Numbered from the stretch's first letter, positions 1 through 11,638 are shown. The stretch: DNA of 64,000 nucleotides from Thysanoteuthis rhombus (GCA_963457665.1 OY735211.1:37637217-37701216); one strand, 5' to 3'. A program made the numbers and translations. Notes: generated by a model not told the origin, from the letters alone.

Positions 1-980
1 TGAGTTACCAAGTGTGTGAAAGAATAGTCCGGCATAATAAAGAAAAATTCATGCACACATCCAAGAGTGTACTAGAATAGTTTATAAGGGGGGAATGCGC
101 TGTTTTAGACTGACCAGCAATAGTTACTTTAAATTTTATACATGGATTTAAAAACTCAATGTCATGCATGACTGAATCTGACCTTTATTCCCATGACGTC
201 ATGAAGTCTTGGTGATATCAGCCAAAACCTGAAAATTGCCGAAATACCAAACGAAAAGAATTCGTGTTTGCTTCTAAATGCAAAAACTCAAAACTACGAG
301 GTTTCTGCTGTGCTCATCTCACGAACCGGAAGTCTTATGATGTCAGGCTTGACTCACACATTTTCCTTTTTGTCAAATCTATTTAGTATTGACAAGATAT
401 TTTCTTTCGTACCAAAAATATACGAAGTACAGTGTAAAAGAATAATGATACTATCGAAAAAAATTGATTTTTCTTTTTACAATACTATTGCTGATGATAC
501 AGCATCAAGGACTGCACTATAAATTTGACTGCATCTCTAAAATTGTGTTCGTGGGGTAATTGTTTGAACGTCTGCCAATAAGTTATTCATATGTTCAAAT
601 CCGAGTACGGACGAGAAAATTTTTCAATATCTTTGCTTCTATTTTATTCATGTGTGCATACACACATACAAAATTCAATATATATATATATATATAACTT
701 CGCAGTTGAGATAATCACATATTTCCCACTGCTGCCATACATATGAAATAGATTCACGAATATATTTAGATTAAGATGGGTTTTTTCGAAAGAAAAACTA
801 CAGTACTCGCTTCAGTGGATGGGTATATTTTTTCAACTGTTAGCTAAAAGATGTTTTGATCGACACAATTGTTTTCTTTATTTGGAAGAAGAGTCAATTG
901 TTACTGACAGGAAAGAAAAAAAAATGACTCATTCGTAAAATGTTCTTTCTGTAAGTAAGAAGTATATTGACAGATCAAAC
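1..980. other. no gene seen; AT-rich unassigned sequence
   Basis: I see no recognisable coding region. The stretch holds one palindromic CRE octamer (TGACGTCA, 194-201), a short (TA)n run near 680-697 and otherwise plain AT-rich sequence. The open frame at 268-522 shows no familiar motif and is probably chance. Confidence 0.5.
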
Positions 981-981
981 A

Positions 982-1335
982 TCAAAGATCCAGGAAGACA
1001 TTCCATTTCTGATACAGGCACACTGATAACTGATGAGGCCAACATGAACGGACATCTTTTGTCCAAATGTGAACTGGACTCTTACAGCTTTGACTCTTTT
1101 TCTCAACATTGTCTTCGTAGTTAATCTCAAAAAGAGAGATGGTCTGAAGACTGTCACCGTAAATTTTTATGCATCCGTTCTCGTTAGGCGGTAGGTGATG
1201 ATACCTAAGGCCAAAGTCTTCTCTCCGCTGTCTAGCTGATCCGGGGAACAATTCACCAAAACACAAAAGCTTTTGTAGAGGACATTCCGCTATCCCTAAC
1301 ACATGATCTCCATCATGTAAATGTCTTTTGTAGAA
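982..1335 (-). other. unrecognised open frame, about 118 codons
   Basis: On the minus strand one frame stays open from the edge of the (TA)n tract to a stop near 982. The non-repetitive part begins around MEAIFYKRHLHDGDHVLG and ends with KWNVFLDL. Its composition is more protein-like than the neighbouring microsatellite frames (mixed charged, cysteine and proline residues), but I recognise no domain, signal peptide or membrane segment. A second minus frame overlaps it, which argues against strong coding constraint. It could be an exon fragment, a decayed transposon frame or chance. Its upstream end runs into the inverted repeat around the microsatellite, so no start is supported. Confidence 0.15.
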
Positions 1336-1353
1336 TATGGCCTCCATGGTATT

Positions 1354-1441
<88 letters not shown>

Positions 1442-1490
1442 AGAATAACATCTATAGTGCATAAGTCACATACATAGAGGCCATATTCTA
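1331..1490. repeat. (TA)n tract inside an inverted repeat
   Basis: The 14-base arm TAGAATATGGCCTC (1331-1344) returns as its exact reverse complement at 1477-1490. Inner arms ATTCTTATATA and TATATAAGAAT lie just outside the (TA)n run (about 1356-1440). The whole unit can fold into one long hairpin or cruciform, so the microsatellite sits at the centre of a foldback and is not merely next to unique sequence. Confidence 0.85.
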
Positions 1491-1540
1491 TATATATATG
1501 TGTGTGTGTATATATACATATATATATATATATGAATAAT

Positions 1541-3760
1541 TGAATAATTGTGTCATCCACAGACAGCGGCTTCATTGTTTTATAACTCTTCAGTGTGGCT
1601 ATAGATTATCCACAATCCCATCCAGTACCACGAGGAACGATACAAATTTTCGCTTCAGACCCAGAGACTGGCATCTTATCTCAGCTCTACGCAGAACTGG
1701 ACGGTCAGTAAGGTTGAATTCAAGCAATATATTTCACTCTCGCATAATTCCCCATCTACTAGAGTGCTCTACTCCTAAATTGGAAGAGTATTGCATAAGC
1801 TTATAATGAACGAGTTACCTCACTTACAGAGGAATCAACTCAGAATAAGGGAGCGTTAATTATAATAATGTGTGTGTGTTCGCATTTTAAACTCAACAGT
1901 TTGGATTTTAAATGCATATAACAACTGATAGATACATTTTGCCCACTGAATAATTTTGCTGTTGTATAGTATCGTGTGTTAAGCCATCTTGATAAACAGA
2001 GGCTGTAATACCAAGTTCAGAAGTATTTGAAAATCTTAAAAGAAAAAACAATTAACATGTTTCCCTTGGTATTGATAATTGCCAGAGGTATTACCAAAAG
2101 TGCTCCATCCCAAATGATAGGATCATATTTACACCCCCTGAATCCAGACATAGATTTTCTTGTACATAAAAAAGAAAAATTAACAAAGCCCTTTTTTTTT
2201 TTAATTCTTGTCTGTGGTATTTGAAAAGAATTGTATACATAAGGATTGTTCGGACGAGTAAATTCATTCTTTAAGTAGATATGTTGTAACACTGACATCC
2301 AGGCCGATCCCTTTTCGGGGCTTTTTCCGTAAAAAAAGAGTAGTATCTCGTTTTTACATAACCAGAAAAAAATCAGCTGACAAACCACTGGCTCGTTTAG
2401 CTCCCAGTGATGTTAGCGATGCAGACGATACCATTCACAGCCAATTTGTGTAACAGGTGATTCTAATACATACACGATGGTGCTTTCCGATCCTCCTCCA
2501 GTTGAACGAAAAATGTCCATGCTGTTCACAGTATGATCCTCCAAAAAGAAACTCTCTTTTCTTTATGGATTTCACACCTGAAGAACGCTTACAAATGGAT
2601 CGTCCAAAACATTATGCTTACATCATCAGGAACACACACAAAAAAAAACAGATTTAACTATTCGATCTAATCTTTGAATGATAATGTCGGTTCTTGAAAG
2701 CATAGATAATATCACGCCAACGCACTATAGTTAACAAATTGATGCAACACTGATTATTTGCTGAGGTAGGTACCGTATCTAAGCTCATTGTCCTTCATAT
2801 TCGGGTTGAATTCCTCCTTTTGTTATCTTTCTTTTCTCGGTAAACGAACTCAAAATTCTAGCATTATGAAAACCGGAACTCTAGCTCCTACATTGGAATG
2901 AAAGCCGATCCTATATATGAGTCAGTACTGATGTGCTTGTAAAATCCCCGTTGTGTTGGGACCATGAGTAATTACCCGAGGGGCAACAAATGCAGACGAT
3001 TCAGCACAATGCTTCTCGAACTGATGAATGATTCATACCGAGGTGAATGGAATTATTTTATGGGTGTATATCTTTCTATACGTAACGAATTCCTTTTTAG
3101 GGGTAAACATATCCAGTAAGAAAACATATTTTTTGAAAAGCTAACACTTACATCTGAGACCATTGTCAGCTAAGTTTATGTGAACTTTAAAAATTATGAT
3201 TTTTTTTTCCGTGTTAATTTTTTCTCCCTCCCACAGTTTTATATATTATTTAAGGATTTTCAAGAATTCCAAATAAAATGAACACTCAGGAAATGATTTG
3301 ATTTATGCTTTTTGCTCATTATGCATGATGAATTATTCATAATATTATACACACGGGAGTATAAGATGGAAATCATCAAAAACATAAGGAAATTTAGTCA
3401 CGGGTGATTAAAATACTGTAATAAAGAGCTGAGGGTGAATGACAATGGAATAGTTTAAGAAGCAATGATTTAGTGCATAGATGAGTGCTTGAAGCGGATG
3501 GAGTTGGTTTCACACAGAGAAGTGAATTGGGCATCCTACGCTGTAGACTCTCTCTGATTGGTTGAGAGCGGCACCAATCGTTCCAAGAGTTGTGCCTCAC
3601 GCGAGAAACAGAAATCCGGTCGAGAATCGCGAAACAATTTCGCTGGGTACCTGGGATCTATACCCCATGACAATACCTCTTGATTGCCCTTGAAGAGAAG
3701 AATTCTGTAAGTAATAACAGTAGGCATAGGAAAATTACGGATGGATACGCATTTGAAGAG
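1541..3760. other. no gene seen; unassigned sequence
   Basis: No domain, tRNA or transposon protein is visible in about 2.2 kb. The region is AT-rich with short homopolymers (poly-T near 2192, poly-A near 2639). Open frames at 1540-1806, 2017-2388 and 2457-2657 overlap one another on both strands and show no familiar motif. A minus-strand pair at 3394-3763 is equally featureless. Confidence 0.45.
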
Positions 3761-3761
3761 C

Positions 3762-3763
<2 letters not shown>

Positions 3764-3837
<74 letters not shown>
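3764..3837. repeat. (TA)n microsatellite
   Basis: An uninterrupted TA dinucleotide run of about 74 bases, immediately followed by the foldback repeat beginning near 3848. Confidence 0.95.
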
Positions 3838-3841
<4 letters not shown>

Positions 3842-3847
3842 TTATTA

Positions 3848-4030
3848 TCATAATGAATGCATTATATTACTTGAAAACTCCATTTTAAATGATATCTAGT
3901 TATTACACAGTGAATGTATCATTCGGCGTCGGCAGCGTAAATAGAATAAACAATTAACAAAAATGGGGCTGCTGCTGGGAGATCATTTCAAATAGGGTTT
4001 CAAAGTAATATAACGCGTTTACAATTATTT
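3848..4030. repeat. foldback repeat, SINE-derived family F (copy 1)
   Basis: The left half, with GAATGCATTATATTAC near 3853 and TACACAGTGAATGTATCATT near 3904, is the reverse complement of the family body seen in plus orientation at 20800-20960. The right half (GGAGATCATTTCAAATAGGG and AGTAATATAACGCG, about 3978-4020) is in plus orientation, so the copy folds on itself. The centre holds AAAATGGGGCTGCTG, the complement of the sequence next to the tRNA-like B box in the fuller copy at 20755. Confidence 0.6.
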
Positions 4031-4073
4031 CTGTTGGGTTATATACCCATTTATCATAATATACCCATTTATT

Positions 4074-4087
4074 ATGATATATATATA

Positions 4088-4167
<80 letters not shown>
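4074..4167. repeat. (TA)n then (TG)n microsatellite
   Basis: A short TATATA run continues directly into about 77 bases of TG/GT dinucleotide. Confidence 0.95.
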
Positions 4168-4169
<2 letters not shown>

Positions 4170-4350
4170 TATTACAACAGGTTTTATTGGTGTGAGAAGA
4201 AACCGAAATAAAAATTAATAACAAGAAAGTGTAACGGTCGTACAATCGATCATTATAAATATATAAATCGGATAGTAAAATTGATAACGAGTATAATTAG
4301 TAATAGCCATAACATTGGTACTCTTACTAATCATTATCATCAGTAGAATC

Positions 4351-4540
4351 TGGCATAGCACAGTACTTAGCATGCTAGTCTCTCAGACCAATTCGCCAGA
4401 GTCATGAGTTTAATTCTCATTGGTGGCACGTAGTAGAAAAACTAACTTCTCAAGGTGTCTACATGGACGATATGATTTGAAAACTTGACTCGTTGAGCAA
4501 TTCGCTAGTGTCGTGAGTTCGATCCTCACGGGTGACAAAT
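4351..4540 (+). mobile_element. two degenerate tRNA-like SINE units (family T)
   Basis: The first unit has an A-box-like TGGCATAGCACAGTACTTAG at 4351 and a B-box-like GAGTTTAATTCTC at about 4406. The second has TTCGCTAGTGTCGTGAGTTC followed by GATCCTCACGGGTG, with the B box near 4515. RNA polymerase III A and B boxes at tRNA spacing are typical of tRNA-derived SINE heads. Neither unit keeps a believable cloverleaf, so these are repeats and not working tRNA genes. Confidence 0.65.
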
Positions 4541-4559
4541 TATAGTGCACGCTCAGTAA

Positions 4560-4745
4560 TGAAAACAAAAAACAAACGTATACACACATAAACTCATACA
4601 CGTACACACACATTTGTGCATACAGGTAAACACGCATACAAAAGCACGTATAAAAACTCGGGAAATCACATGTGAACCCATATGCTAGTTCAAATACACT
4701 CACACTCAAACACACTCATACATAGGCACATATACGCAAATACAG

Positions 4746-4805
<60 letters not shown>

Positions 4806-5080
4806 AAGAACACACGCAAAGATGAACAAACGCATACTCAATAGCATGGATGATAAAAATGTAAACACATTAGGCCTTACGTATATACGATTATATACAC
4901 ATGCATACGTAGGAACAGGTAAACATACTCACATATTCAAATATACACACTTTAGAATATAAACACACGTCAAGACACTCATACAGATACATACGCACTA
5001 CAAAACATATACACACACTTTTGCATACCTATATGGACTTAGCGTTTACATACACACACTACATGCATATAGCTATCCAT
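4560..5080. repeat. CA/TA-rich low-complexity stretch with (TA)n
   Basis: Imperfect ACACATAC-type repeats fill this interval, with a clean (TA)n run at about 4746-4802. Open frames through it are composition artefacts. Confidence 0.85.
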
Positions 5081-5109
5081 AAAGCTTAGTGTAACACAAG
5101 GCTGTAGTC

Positions 5110-5235
5110 GTAAAGCCCCATCTGGCTACATAGTCTGCCTGGCTACCTTAGTGGTTAACTAAGCGTAGCTTAGTCCGGCACAAGACCACAGTGCCTGAGC
5201 ATCCTATGAGGTTCTGCACTCACTACACTACGAAA
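5110..5235 (-). mobile_element. family T SINE unit, minus strand
   Basis: Read on the minus strand, this interval gives CACTACACTA-type left sequence, a degenerate B box (GTGCAGAACCTCAT), ACTGTGGTCTTGTGCCGGAC and CTAAGCTACGCTTAG. These are the characteristic family T segments also found at 5998, 54650 and 62700. Decay is heavy and the ends are uncertain. Confidence 0.55.
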
Positions 5236-5910
5236 ATGGTCCGATAGACGGGCTTACAAAACATTGCACTACGCTTGGCGCCCTGTGCACTTGCAGCGAT
5301 ATCTACCTTCTCTAAACAAAATAACTCAGACAACAGCTGTCGTGACGTCACCTTGAAAGACTATGAAAGAGGAAAGCCTCTATCCTCACTATGTACACAC
5401 CCACCCATCCACAGACAAGCACTGGCAGTCGTGTGTATATACGTACGTACGTTCGTCGGTTCATAAATAGGTGGCATTTAACTAACATACAAACAACAAA
5501 AAAAGATAGACATTTCACTGTTGTTTACATCGAAGCTGGGTATTATTTAAGGGTAAGAAAAAGTGCACGGGTATTTCGAGTGTTTACGAGCGGAAAATCC
5601 CAGAGTTACGCCCACACGGGGGAAGGGAGCCCTTCCCGCCCACTGAACAAACACGAATTTTCCGCGCGAAAACGAAGGAAATAATCACTGATCCTATTGG
5701 TACAGATCATCGAGAAAACATTAATTATATCCAGGATTTTGTGAAGGGAAGGGATCAAGTTTGGACATACACCTGCAGGAACATTTAACGCATGTATTCA
5801 TTATATATACATTTAGGTGTGTACATATTACAGTAATATTGTGGAACTAGAGTTTCTGAGAAATCCCGATACATTCAAGTGATGTTATGAAATCTCTAGT
5901 TTTAAAATCG
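5236..5910. other. no gene seen; one CRE octamer
   Basis: TGACGTCA lies at 5343-5350. Frames at 5275-5466 and 5391-5684 overlap and are unrecognised. The rest is plain sequence. Confidence 0.45.
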
Positions 5911-5914
5911 GTCT

Positions 5915-6020
5915 ATTAATGGTTAACAATTTTGCTACTGACCACTACAATTTCAATGGGTTCAATCCTTACTGGGTTCACTTCTACTGTAGCCTTGCGT
6001 CAAACTAAGCTAAAGTCGCC
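5915..6020 (+). mobile_element. family T SINE unit, plus strand
   Basis: A B-box-like GGGTTCAATCCTTACTGGGT (about 5956) is followed by ACTGTAGCCTTGCGTCAAAC and TAAGCTAAAG, the usual 3' side of this tRNA-like family. The A-box half is poorly preserved. Confidence 0.6.
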
Positions 6021-6234
6021 ACTGCAGTCAATAATTGAACAACTGCTGCGAAAGTTGAAGTAATATAGAAAAATCCATCAAGGAATAAATATGGTCTGAA
6101 TGAATCCTACGTATGACATCTCTGGCGGTTTCCACTGGAAAACATCTAAAATAGACAGAAAAAGAATCTGGAGAATCGCGTTAGAATAAAACTTGAAAAT
6201 AGTCATCGGAGCTTTTTTGCAAATATTAAAACTA

Positions 6235-6475
6235 AATTTTTAAGAAGGGGTCTAATGGAGTACTGATGCCAATTTTCCAGTTTGACAAAACTGCATGGCT
6301 AGGTGTGCTGGAACAACATATAAAATAGAGTTTTTAAAAATCTAGTAACATCTAGATTCTCCAGAATCTAGATGTGAATAGATTTTCAAATTAGAAGATG
6401 TTTAGTGGAGTACTGATGCCAATTTTCAAGTCTGCAGACAAACAGCTAGCAAATACACCTACATGCTAAAAAGGT
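6235..6475. repeat. diverged direct repeat enclosing a palindrome
   Basis: TGGAGTACTGATGCCAATTT occurs near 6256 and again near 6405 with related flanks, giving a direct repeat of about 150 bp. Between the copies lies an almost perfect hairpin: left arm 6337-6360, loop CC, right arm 6363-6386, with ACATCTAGATTCT at the stem tip. A related sequence (GTGGCCAATTTTCAAGTCTG) appears at 32440, so the unit is dispersed. Confidence 0.65.
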
Positions 6476-7150
6476 AGTTCTATTGAGTCAATGTCGGGCA
6501 TATTCCACCCTAATATTTACTGTATAAAATAGCTTGGTTTGACTCAAGGCCACGGTTTAGAGGCGCCGAGTGAGGATAAAATTGATCACAGTAGTAATGG
6601 TGAGCATCATAAGCTTGTTAATCATCTTTACTAAATCCCACGTGATTATATGCACATATGCAACATATAGTGTTGTTTTATTGAAATGTTTTATTGAAAG
6701 ACTTATTGATATCTGTGAAAAAATCACCGATGTATTTGAATTTCAATGAAACGATGATTCAAGAAAGAATATTGAGAATGTGTTTCAATTGAAGAGTCCA
6801 TAGTTTCAAATGGTGAGCAGGGGGTATTTTTATTAGCAAAATGACCTATACTCATTTTTTATAATCTTCATCCTTGTCAATGTATTTAATTCGAAAGTGA
6901 GTGCTAATCACATAAATTGATCATAATACATTGAAAATCTTATAAAGTTCAATCAATTAATACGTAATGATTAATAACTGAATAGATATGTCCATGAATA
7001 GCTTTCTAAATATCATAATTGAAGTCTAATTACTATTTACTAAATGACTATCCTTCAATGCATACAGAGTCAATGAAAAATGTTTCCTATGTCAGATCTT
7101 TTAAAAAGGATCTAATATAACCGCTATTGTTGTTATTATTACGTATTTAC
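6476..7150. other. no gene seen
   Basis: AT-rich sequence without motifs I can name. Confidence 0.4.
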
Positions 7151-7152
7151 CC

Positions 7153-7622
7153 AGTGGTGAATTCACGATTAGGCTGGGTAAGTTTTAGAAAATCTTGGGG
7201 GAGTGGGACTGAGAGCAAAATAATTGTTGAATTGAGTGTACACGTCAATGTTTTGGGTCATATTTCAGTAGTTTATCTATTTCTTTCATGCCTGGGATAT
7301 TACAAATTAGTATACTGCAAACATATAAACATTCAGGAGCATTCTTTCCAACAAAGTGTGGCGCCATTGGAGGGCCAGGCCAGGGCAAGCCTGAGCCTTG
7401 CCCGGACTCACATCAGCCTTGTCCGGATTCACATCAGCCTTACCCAGACACACATCAGCCTTGCCCAGACTCACATCACCCCCCCCCCGCGGGAGTCCTG
7501 CCAGGGTCTGCAAAATTTAATCTCAACTTATACTATTACTTATATAAAAACTTTGCCCATCCCCGAAGTTTCCCAGCCACACCCTGCTCAGGCTAAAACA
7601 AAACGCTGGCACCGCCACTGGC
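7153..7622. mobile_element. possible short TIR element with CAGTGG ends
   Basis: The left edge reads CAGTGGTGAATTCAC and the right edge, on the opposite strand, CAGTGGCGGTGCCAGCG. CAGTGGCG-type termini are common on non-autonomous DNA transposons. Both ends are followed within about 50 bases by a GGCTGGG motif. I find no convincing target-site duplication, and the internal frames are not transposase-like, so the assignment is tentative. It contains the 21-bp tandem repeat listed separately. Confidence 0.3.
7392..7478. repeat. 21-bp minisatellite, about four units
   Basis: The unit AGCCTTGCCCGGACTCACATC recurs every 21 bases with small changes, giving a seven-residue CPDSHQP-type repeat in one frame. 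The GC-rich composition differs sharply from the surrounding AT-rich sequence. Confidence 0.85.
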
Positions 7623-7629
7623 AGGAGCG

Positions 7630-8745
7630 CCCATCTTAAGGGCCCAGATGGGATATAATCCATCAGGGCATAGAGTAGATCAGTGCAAACCATCATTATT
7701 AAATGTTACTGGCAAAATGGCAATACAATCAACCCAAAACGAAAGAATAAAATATGACGTCACTTTAAAACCCACGCTCTTTCCGTTTCGGTGTTTAGAG
7801 ATTGAGAAATGAAACAATACAAACATATTAATAATACTAAACACGGGCGTCCGCTGTCACTTTTCCATGCGAGAGGGGTATATTTCCTAGGGTGTGAGGT
7901 ATATGTTTGGAATATATCTTAGCAGTAATTCTGTTGCTAGCGAAAAATAATACCATTTTTTGTCCCAGCATTTTATGCAAAACTAAGGTAGAGGGTAACT
8001 TCACTGCTACAAAAAAACTGAACGGGTTTTGTAACCTCAATATGTCCTGAATGAGATGGAAAAATGTCTATAAAGATTGCATGAAGTTGTTTGGTTGAAT
8101 GGTCCCCGGGAAAGTTGCAGTTAATCGGCATCGAAAAAAGGCCAATTGATTGGATGATCTCTGAATATTACAACCTCCATCAAAACAAAAATTCGTTCAT
8201 AGTCCGAATCTGATTTGGGAATAACTAAGCAAATCAACCAGTGTTTTTTTGTGCAAAGAAATAAGATAATTCAAAGATCACATTCTGAATCACTGACATA
8301 CAACTAAGCAAATGTAATTTTGGCTTTGATACTGAAAAGGCTCCTCTGTTATAACAACAAAAAATGGTGAACGTCAAACGGCAGATTTAGAATCAGCACA
8401 CTTGAATTATCTTATTTCAACTGCAGGAAAAACACCGAAATGGTTTATCTGCATAGTTATTCTCAAACCAAACTATGAATGAATTTTTGTTTGGGTAGTG
8501 ATTTGTAAGGCATGGCCCATTGGACTTTTTTTTCTGTCGATAAATCGCAGCTTTCTCAAGAACTGCTCATCCAGACAACTTCCAGACTCTGCGTTTCCTC
8601 AGACTCTGGGCGATAAAAATATCGAATTTCAACTTAATTCAGTGTCCAGTTCTCGGATGAAGGTCATATTGAATTTCAGAATTACCTTCATACAATTTTT
8701 GTGGGTTTTTTCCTCTCAATGCAGAGCAAGAGAAAGTAGACCACT
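7630..8745. other. no gene seen; one CRE octamer
   Basis: TGACGTCA lies at 7755-7762. Frames at 7837-8040 (minus) and 8498-8821 (plus) show no recognisable domain. The second merely overlaps the start of the LINE remnant. Confidence 0.4.
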
Positions 8746-8751
8746 GCATCA

Positions 8752-9310
8752 ACCCAAGACAGCAAGTCTCCATGGAATCATCAAAAGAAGACGAAATAAA
8801 GCGAAGAATCAAACTGGGTAGGTAAACTTTCGGTCGAGCAAGCTCAATTTTCAAGAACAAAAGAATTTCACGTGTCCTAAAAAGAAGGGTACACAACCAA
8901 TGCATCCTACTGTAAATCACCTATGGCGCTAAAACATGGAACCTAACCAAAAGACTAACCCTCAAACGGGGAAGCTTGCAACGTGCACACAAGAGAATCA
9001 TGCTCAACTTCACATATCAGAGAAAACACAGGAGTCCGAAACATCATAGTAGCTGATAGAAAACTCAAATGGCAATGGGCTGGACATGTTGCAAGAATAT
9101 CAGAAAAGTGCTGAACATCACGACTCACATCATGGATCCCCAGGTATCTGGTGCGAAGCTGTGGCCGACTGTAAGTAAGATGGCCTGACGAGCTAGATAC
9201 ATACAGGAAACACTGGCTTTGATAGAGTGGGCTGATGAATCTTGGGGATGTTCTACGCTCAACGACGGACGCTAGCAGACTGATGAGGAGGAGGAGGAGG
9301 AGGAGGAGGA
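8752..9310 (+). mobile_element. RTE-type LINE, 3' end of the reverse transcriptase ORF, decayed
   Basis: Reading across two frames shows the C-terminal part of a non-LTR reverse transcriptase polyprotein. MESSKEDEIKRRIKLG (from 8772) is followed by LKRRVHNQCILL, ITYGAKTWNLTKRL and QRAHKRIMLN. A frame change leads to RKLKWQWAGHVARI, TSRLTSWIPR and finally STTDAS. The order matches the region after the catalytic core in RTE-type endonuclease/reverse transcriptase proteins (KLKWQWAGHVAR is a hallmark). There are several stops and at least one frameshift. The copy is 5' truncated and ends in a (GGA)n/(GAT)n tail at 9284-9340, as RTE elements commonly do. The same family recurs at 12012 and 41831. 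Confidence 0.8.
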
Positions 9311-9344
9311 TGATGAGGATGATGATGGGGATGATGATGATACT

Positions 9345-9910
9345 TCGAGTAAAAAAGATTTTACTATGACTTTTTTTGAAATTTCTGTCACTCGATGTTC
9401 ATGCAAAGAGTTGTATCAAGGGCAGGGTTTATTAAACAAATACAAAATTCGTCCAGAAAGTGGCCAGCCATTTAGAATATCTTGGGAACCGATTGCGTGA
9501 CTCTGATGCAACCTGGCAACCAATCAGACCAAGGTGACGGATTTCATGTGGTGATTTAGTGATATAGATGGAAATGGGGTGGGCAGTCCGCAAGAAGAAA
9601 AGATAACAGAGAGGGAACAAAAGACGAACTGATTGGTGTCCATGTGACTGTAAACGCAGTAGGAAAAGACGAGACACAAGATGGAGGGATGAGATAGAAA
9701 ATTTGCCTGTAAGACATGACAGAGGTTAACGCAATGACAATCGTCATGAATGGAGATGGTAGAGATCTTTGTCCAGCATATATATACATGGAATCCTCAC
9801 AACAAATTTCTGTGTTTGTACCTAGCAAGGATTCCATTAGTATTTAATAAAGTACCTCTATTTTATTATAAATATTGAGCACTTTTATTGTAAACACATC
9901 ATATTATTAC
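9345..9910. other. no gene seen
   Basis: Two overlapping minus-strand frames (9432-9677, 9556-9837) are unrecognised. No repeat family I could match elsewhere in the window. Confidence 0.4.
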
Positions 9911-9915
9911 TATCA

Positions 9916-9917
<2 letters not shown>

Positions 9918-9985
<68 letters not shown>

Positions 9986-10005
9986 GTGTGTGTGTGTGTG
10001 TGTGT
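9918..10005. repeat. (TA)n then (TG)n microsatellite
   Basis: A TA run to about 9980 passes into TGTGTG to about 10005. Confidence 0.95.
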
Positions 10006-10009
10006 ATGT

Positions 10010-10312
10010 AGGAAAAACCAGTGCTATTTGGGCACAGAAGCAGGGTGAAAAACTTGCTTTAATTTTTGTTTCCACCACTTGATGGTGCCACTGTAAGCCA
10101 CGTTTCGGCAGAAGAATTTCGCCCCTTTTTCCCATTAAGTTTGAGTCATGTGGGTTGTAAGCACGAAAAGATGTGAATATTAAACATTTTTCATCCTGCA
10201 AAGTAATCTTTTTTCCCTTTGACAAACAAGTGCCCTGTTCATGCTGTAATGTACGGTTGGTGGTAGCGTAGTCTATTCTATGTTCATGAGAAGTGGCAAT
10301 TAACTTTACCAT
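10010..10312 (-). other. unrecognised open frame, possible dispersed repeat
   Basis: A minus-strand frame of about 98 codons (LIATSHEHRIDYATTN near its start, GKRGEILLPKRGLQWHHQ in the middle) stays open until it runs into the CA/TA microsatellite. It contains CTGCCGAAACGTGG, a short motif also seen in altered form (CCCGAAACATGT) in the three-copy dispersed repeat at 15519, 25701 and 44943. I cannot assign a protein family. It may be transposon-derived noncoding sequence. Confidence 0.2.
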
Positions 10313-10563
10313 GTTTCAAGCTGCTTCTGTCAAAAAATTTTCTTGGGATAGTTTGCAAAGAAAATCATGTGTTTGGAGCTGTTTGGTGCATTGTAAACTG
10401 GAGTATTTAGTACACTTGATTTGTATGCAAAAAAAAACAAAAAAAAACAAAAAACAGAACACACTTCAAACAAGTCATTGCTGTCGTCATTCTGTTTTTT
10501 TATCAAACTCCTGTTTATTTGAATTTCGACTTTATTTATTATCGGATGTAACAACAATGACAA

Positions 10564-10590
10564 TGACGTCACCAAAAACCAGTGACGTCA
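10564..10590. promoter_or_regulatory. pair of CRE palindromes
   Basis: Two perfect TGACGTCA octamers at 10564-10571 and 10583-10590, 19 bases apart start to start. This octamer is the consensus site for CREB/ATF factors. No gene start is evident nearby, so function is unknown. Confidence 0.4.
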
Positions 10591-10607
10591 TGTACACACA
10601 AACTGAC

Positions 10608-10760
10608 GAATTCACTTTCTCAACAGACATTGTATTGCTTTCTTAAAATTTGCAAATCCCATTTACAGGAACTACCAGCGAAGGAATTCACTTTCTCAAC
10701 AGAGGTTGGATTGTTTTGCTAACTTTTGCAAATCTTATTTACCGAAACTGTTAGCGAAAC
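10608..10760. repeat. 76-bp tandem duplication
   Basis: GAATTCACTTTCTCAACAGA begins at 10608 and GAATTCACTTTCTCAACAGAG at 10684. Both copies continue with TTTGCAAATC/T and a GCGAA end. The copies have diverged at roughly one base in six. Confidence 0.8.
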
Positions 10761-10769
10761 AATTCGGAA

Positions 10770-11325
10770 TACGTAATTTTGGAATATTATTGTATGGAAA
10801 CATGAATTCTGTTTTGTTTACTTTTCAGATTTTAATGAAGCAAGGAGAACCCTAGTGCAACGAAGCTTGTATCCATCTCCCGCCTTATCACAATGCATTA
10901 TTGAGATCCCACTCAGATACGATTCCTTAAATCTGACTTTTTACTCAAACACATTCTGCCATCGGATTTAAACACGAATATTTTTCAATTATAACAATAT
11001 ATCAATCATATCTGTACCTATTAGCAAGAGAATTATCTTGCCCAATTAGATTTTATCAACAATCTTCAATGGTGAGATAGGTTTGTACAATTTTTTTCTG
11101 AATGTTTAAATGATGATCTAATAAATTTGACTAGTGTTTCAGATTTAAACGACCCATCCAAAGGAAGTCTTTCTTCCATATTAACTTTAAGTCATATTAG
11201 TGTGTTAATGAAATAATTTAACAGGAAGTTACAATCATTTAAATGAAACATGTACGAAATAACCCTGGTCTCGTCATTGCATTATATGTGTCTGTATATG
11301 TATACACATACACGTTTATAACACA
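10770..11325. other. no gene seen
   Basis: AT-rich unassigned sequence. Confidence 0.4.
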
Positions 11326-11330
11326 TAAAG

Positions 11331-11381
<51 letters not shown>

Positions 11382-11392
11382 TTATCTATCTG
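11331..11392. repeat. (TATC)n microsatellite
   Basis: About fifteen units of the TATC tetranucleotide, then GTGTGCGTGC-type low complexity. Confidence 0.95.
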
Positions 11393-11638
11393 TGAGTGTG
11401 CGTGCGTGTCTGTGTGTACGCGTGTGTTTGTGCATGCATAATAGCATGCTTGTGTGTGTTATATACGATAAGTCGTTTTTTTAAATTGTAGAAAGGATTT
11501 TATAAACACAAAAAACGGTGGATTTTTCATTAAGATATGGTTCATTTGAATCTATGATCCTCTCATGATATTTTATGGCTATGAATTCCTCCATGTTTTG
11601 CTATCACAAGTTCTGTAAAACTACCTCTGTTAGCTTCA

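Noticed and set aside
4351-4540. Functional tRNA genes
   Set aside because: A and B boxes are visible here and at many other places, but acceptor, D and anticodon stems do not pair convincingly and the units occur in decayed arrays. They are SINE-derived.
11331-11392. Regularly spaced short repeats considered as a CRISPR-like array
   Set aside because: They are plain tetranucleotide microsatellites without spacers. The same applies to other tandem arrays in the window, and the sequence is eukaryotic.
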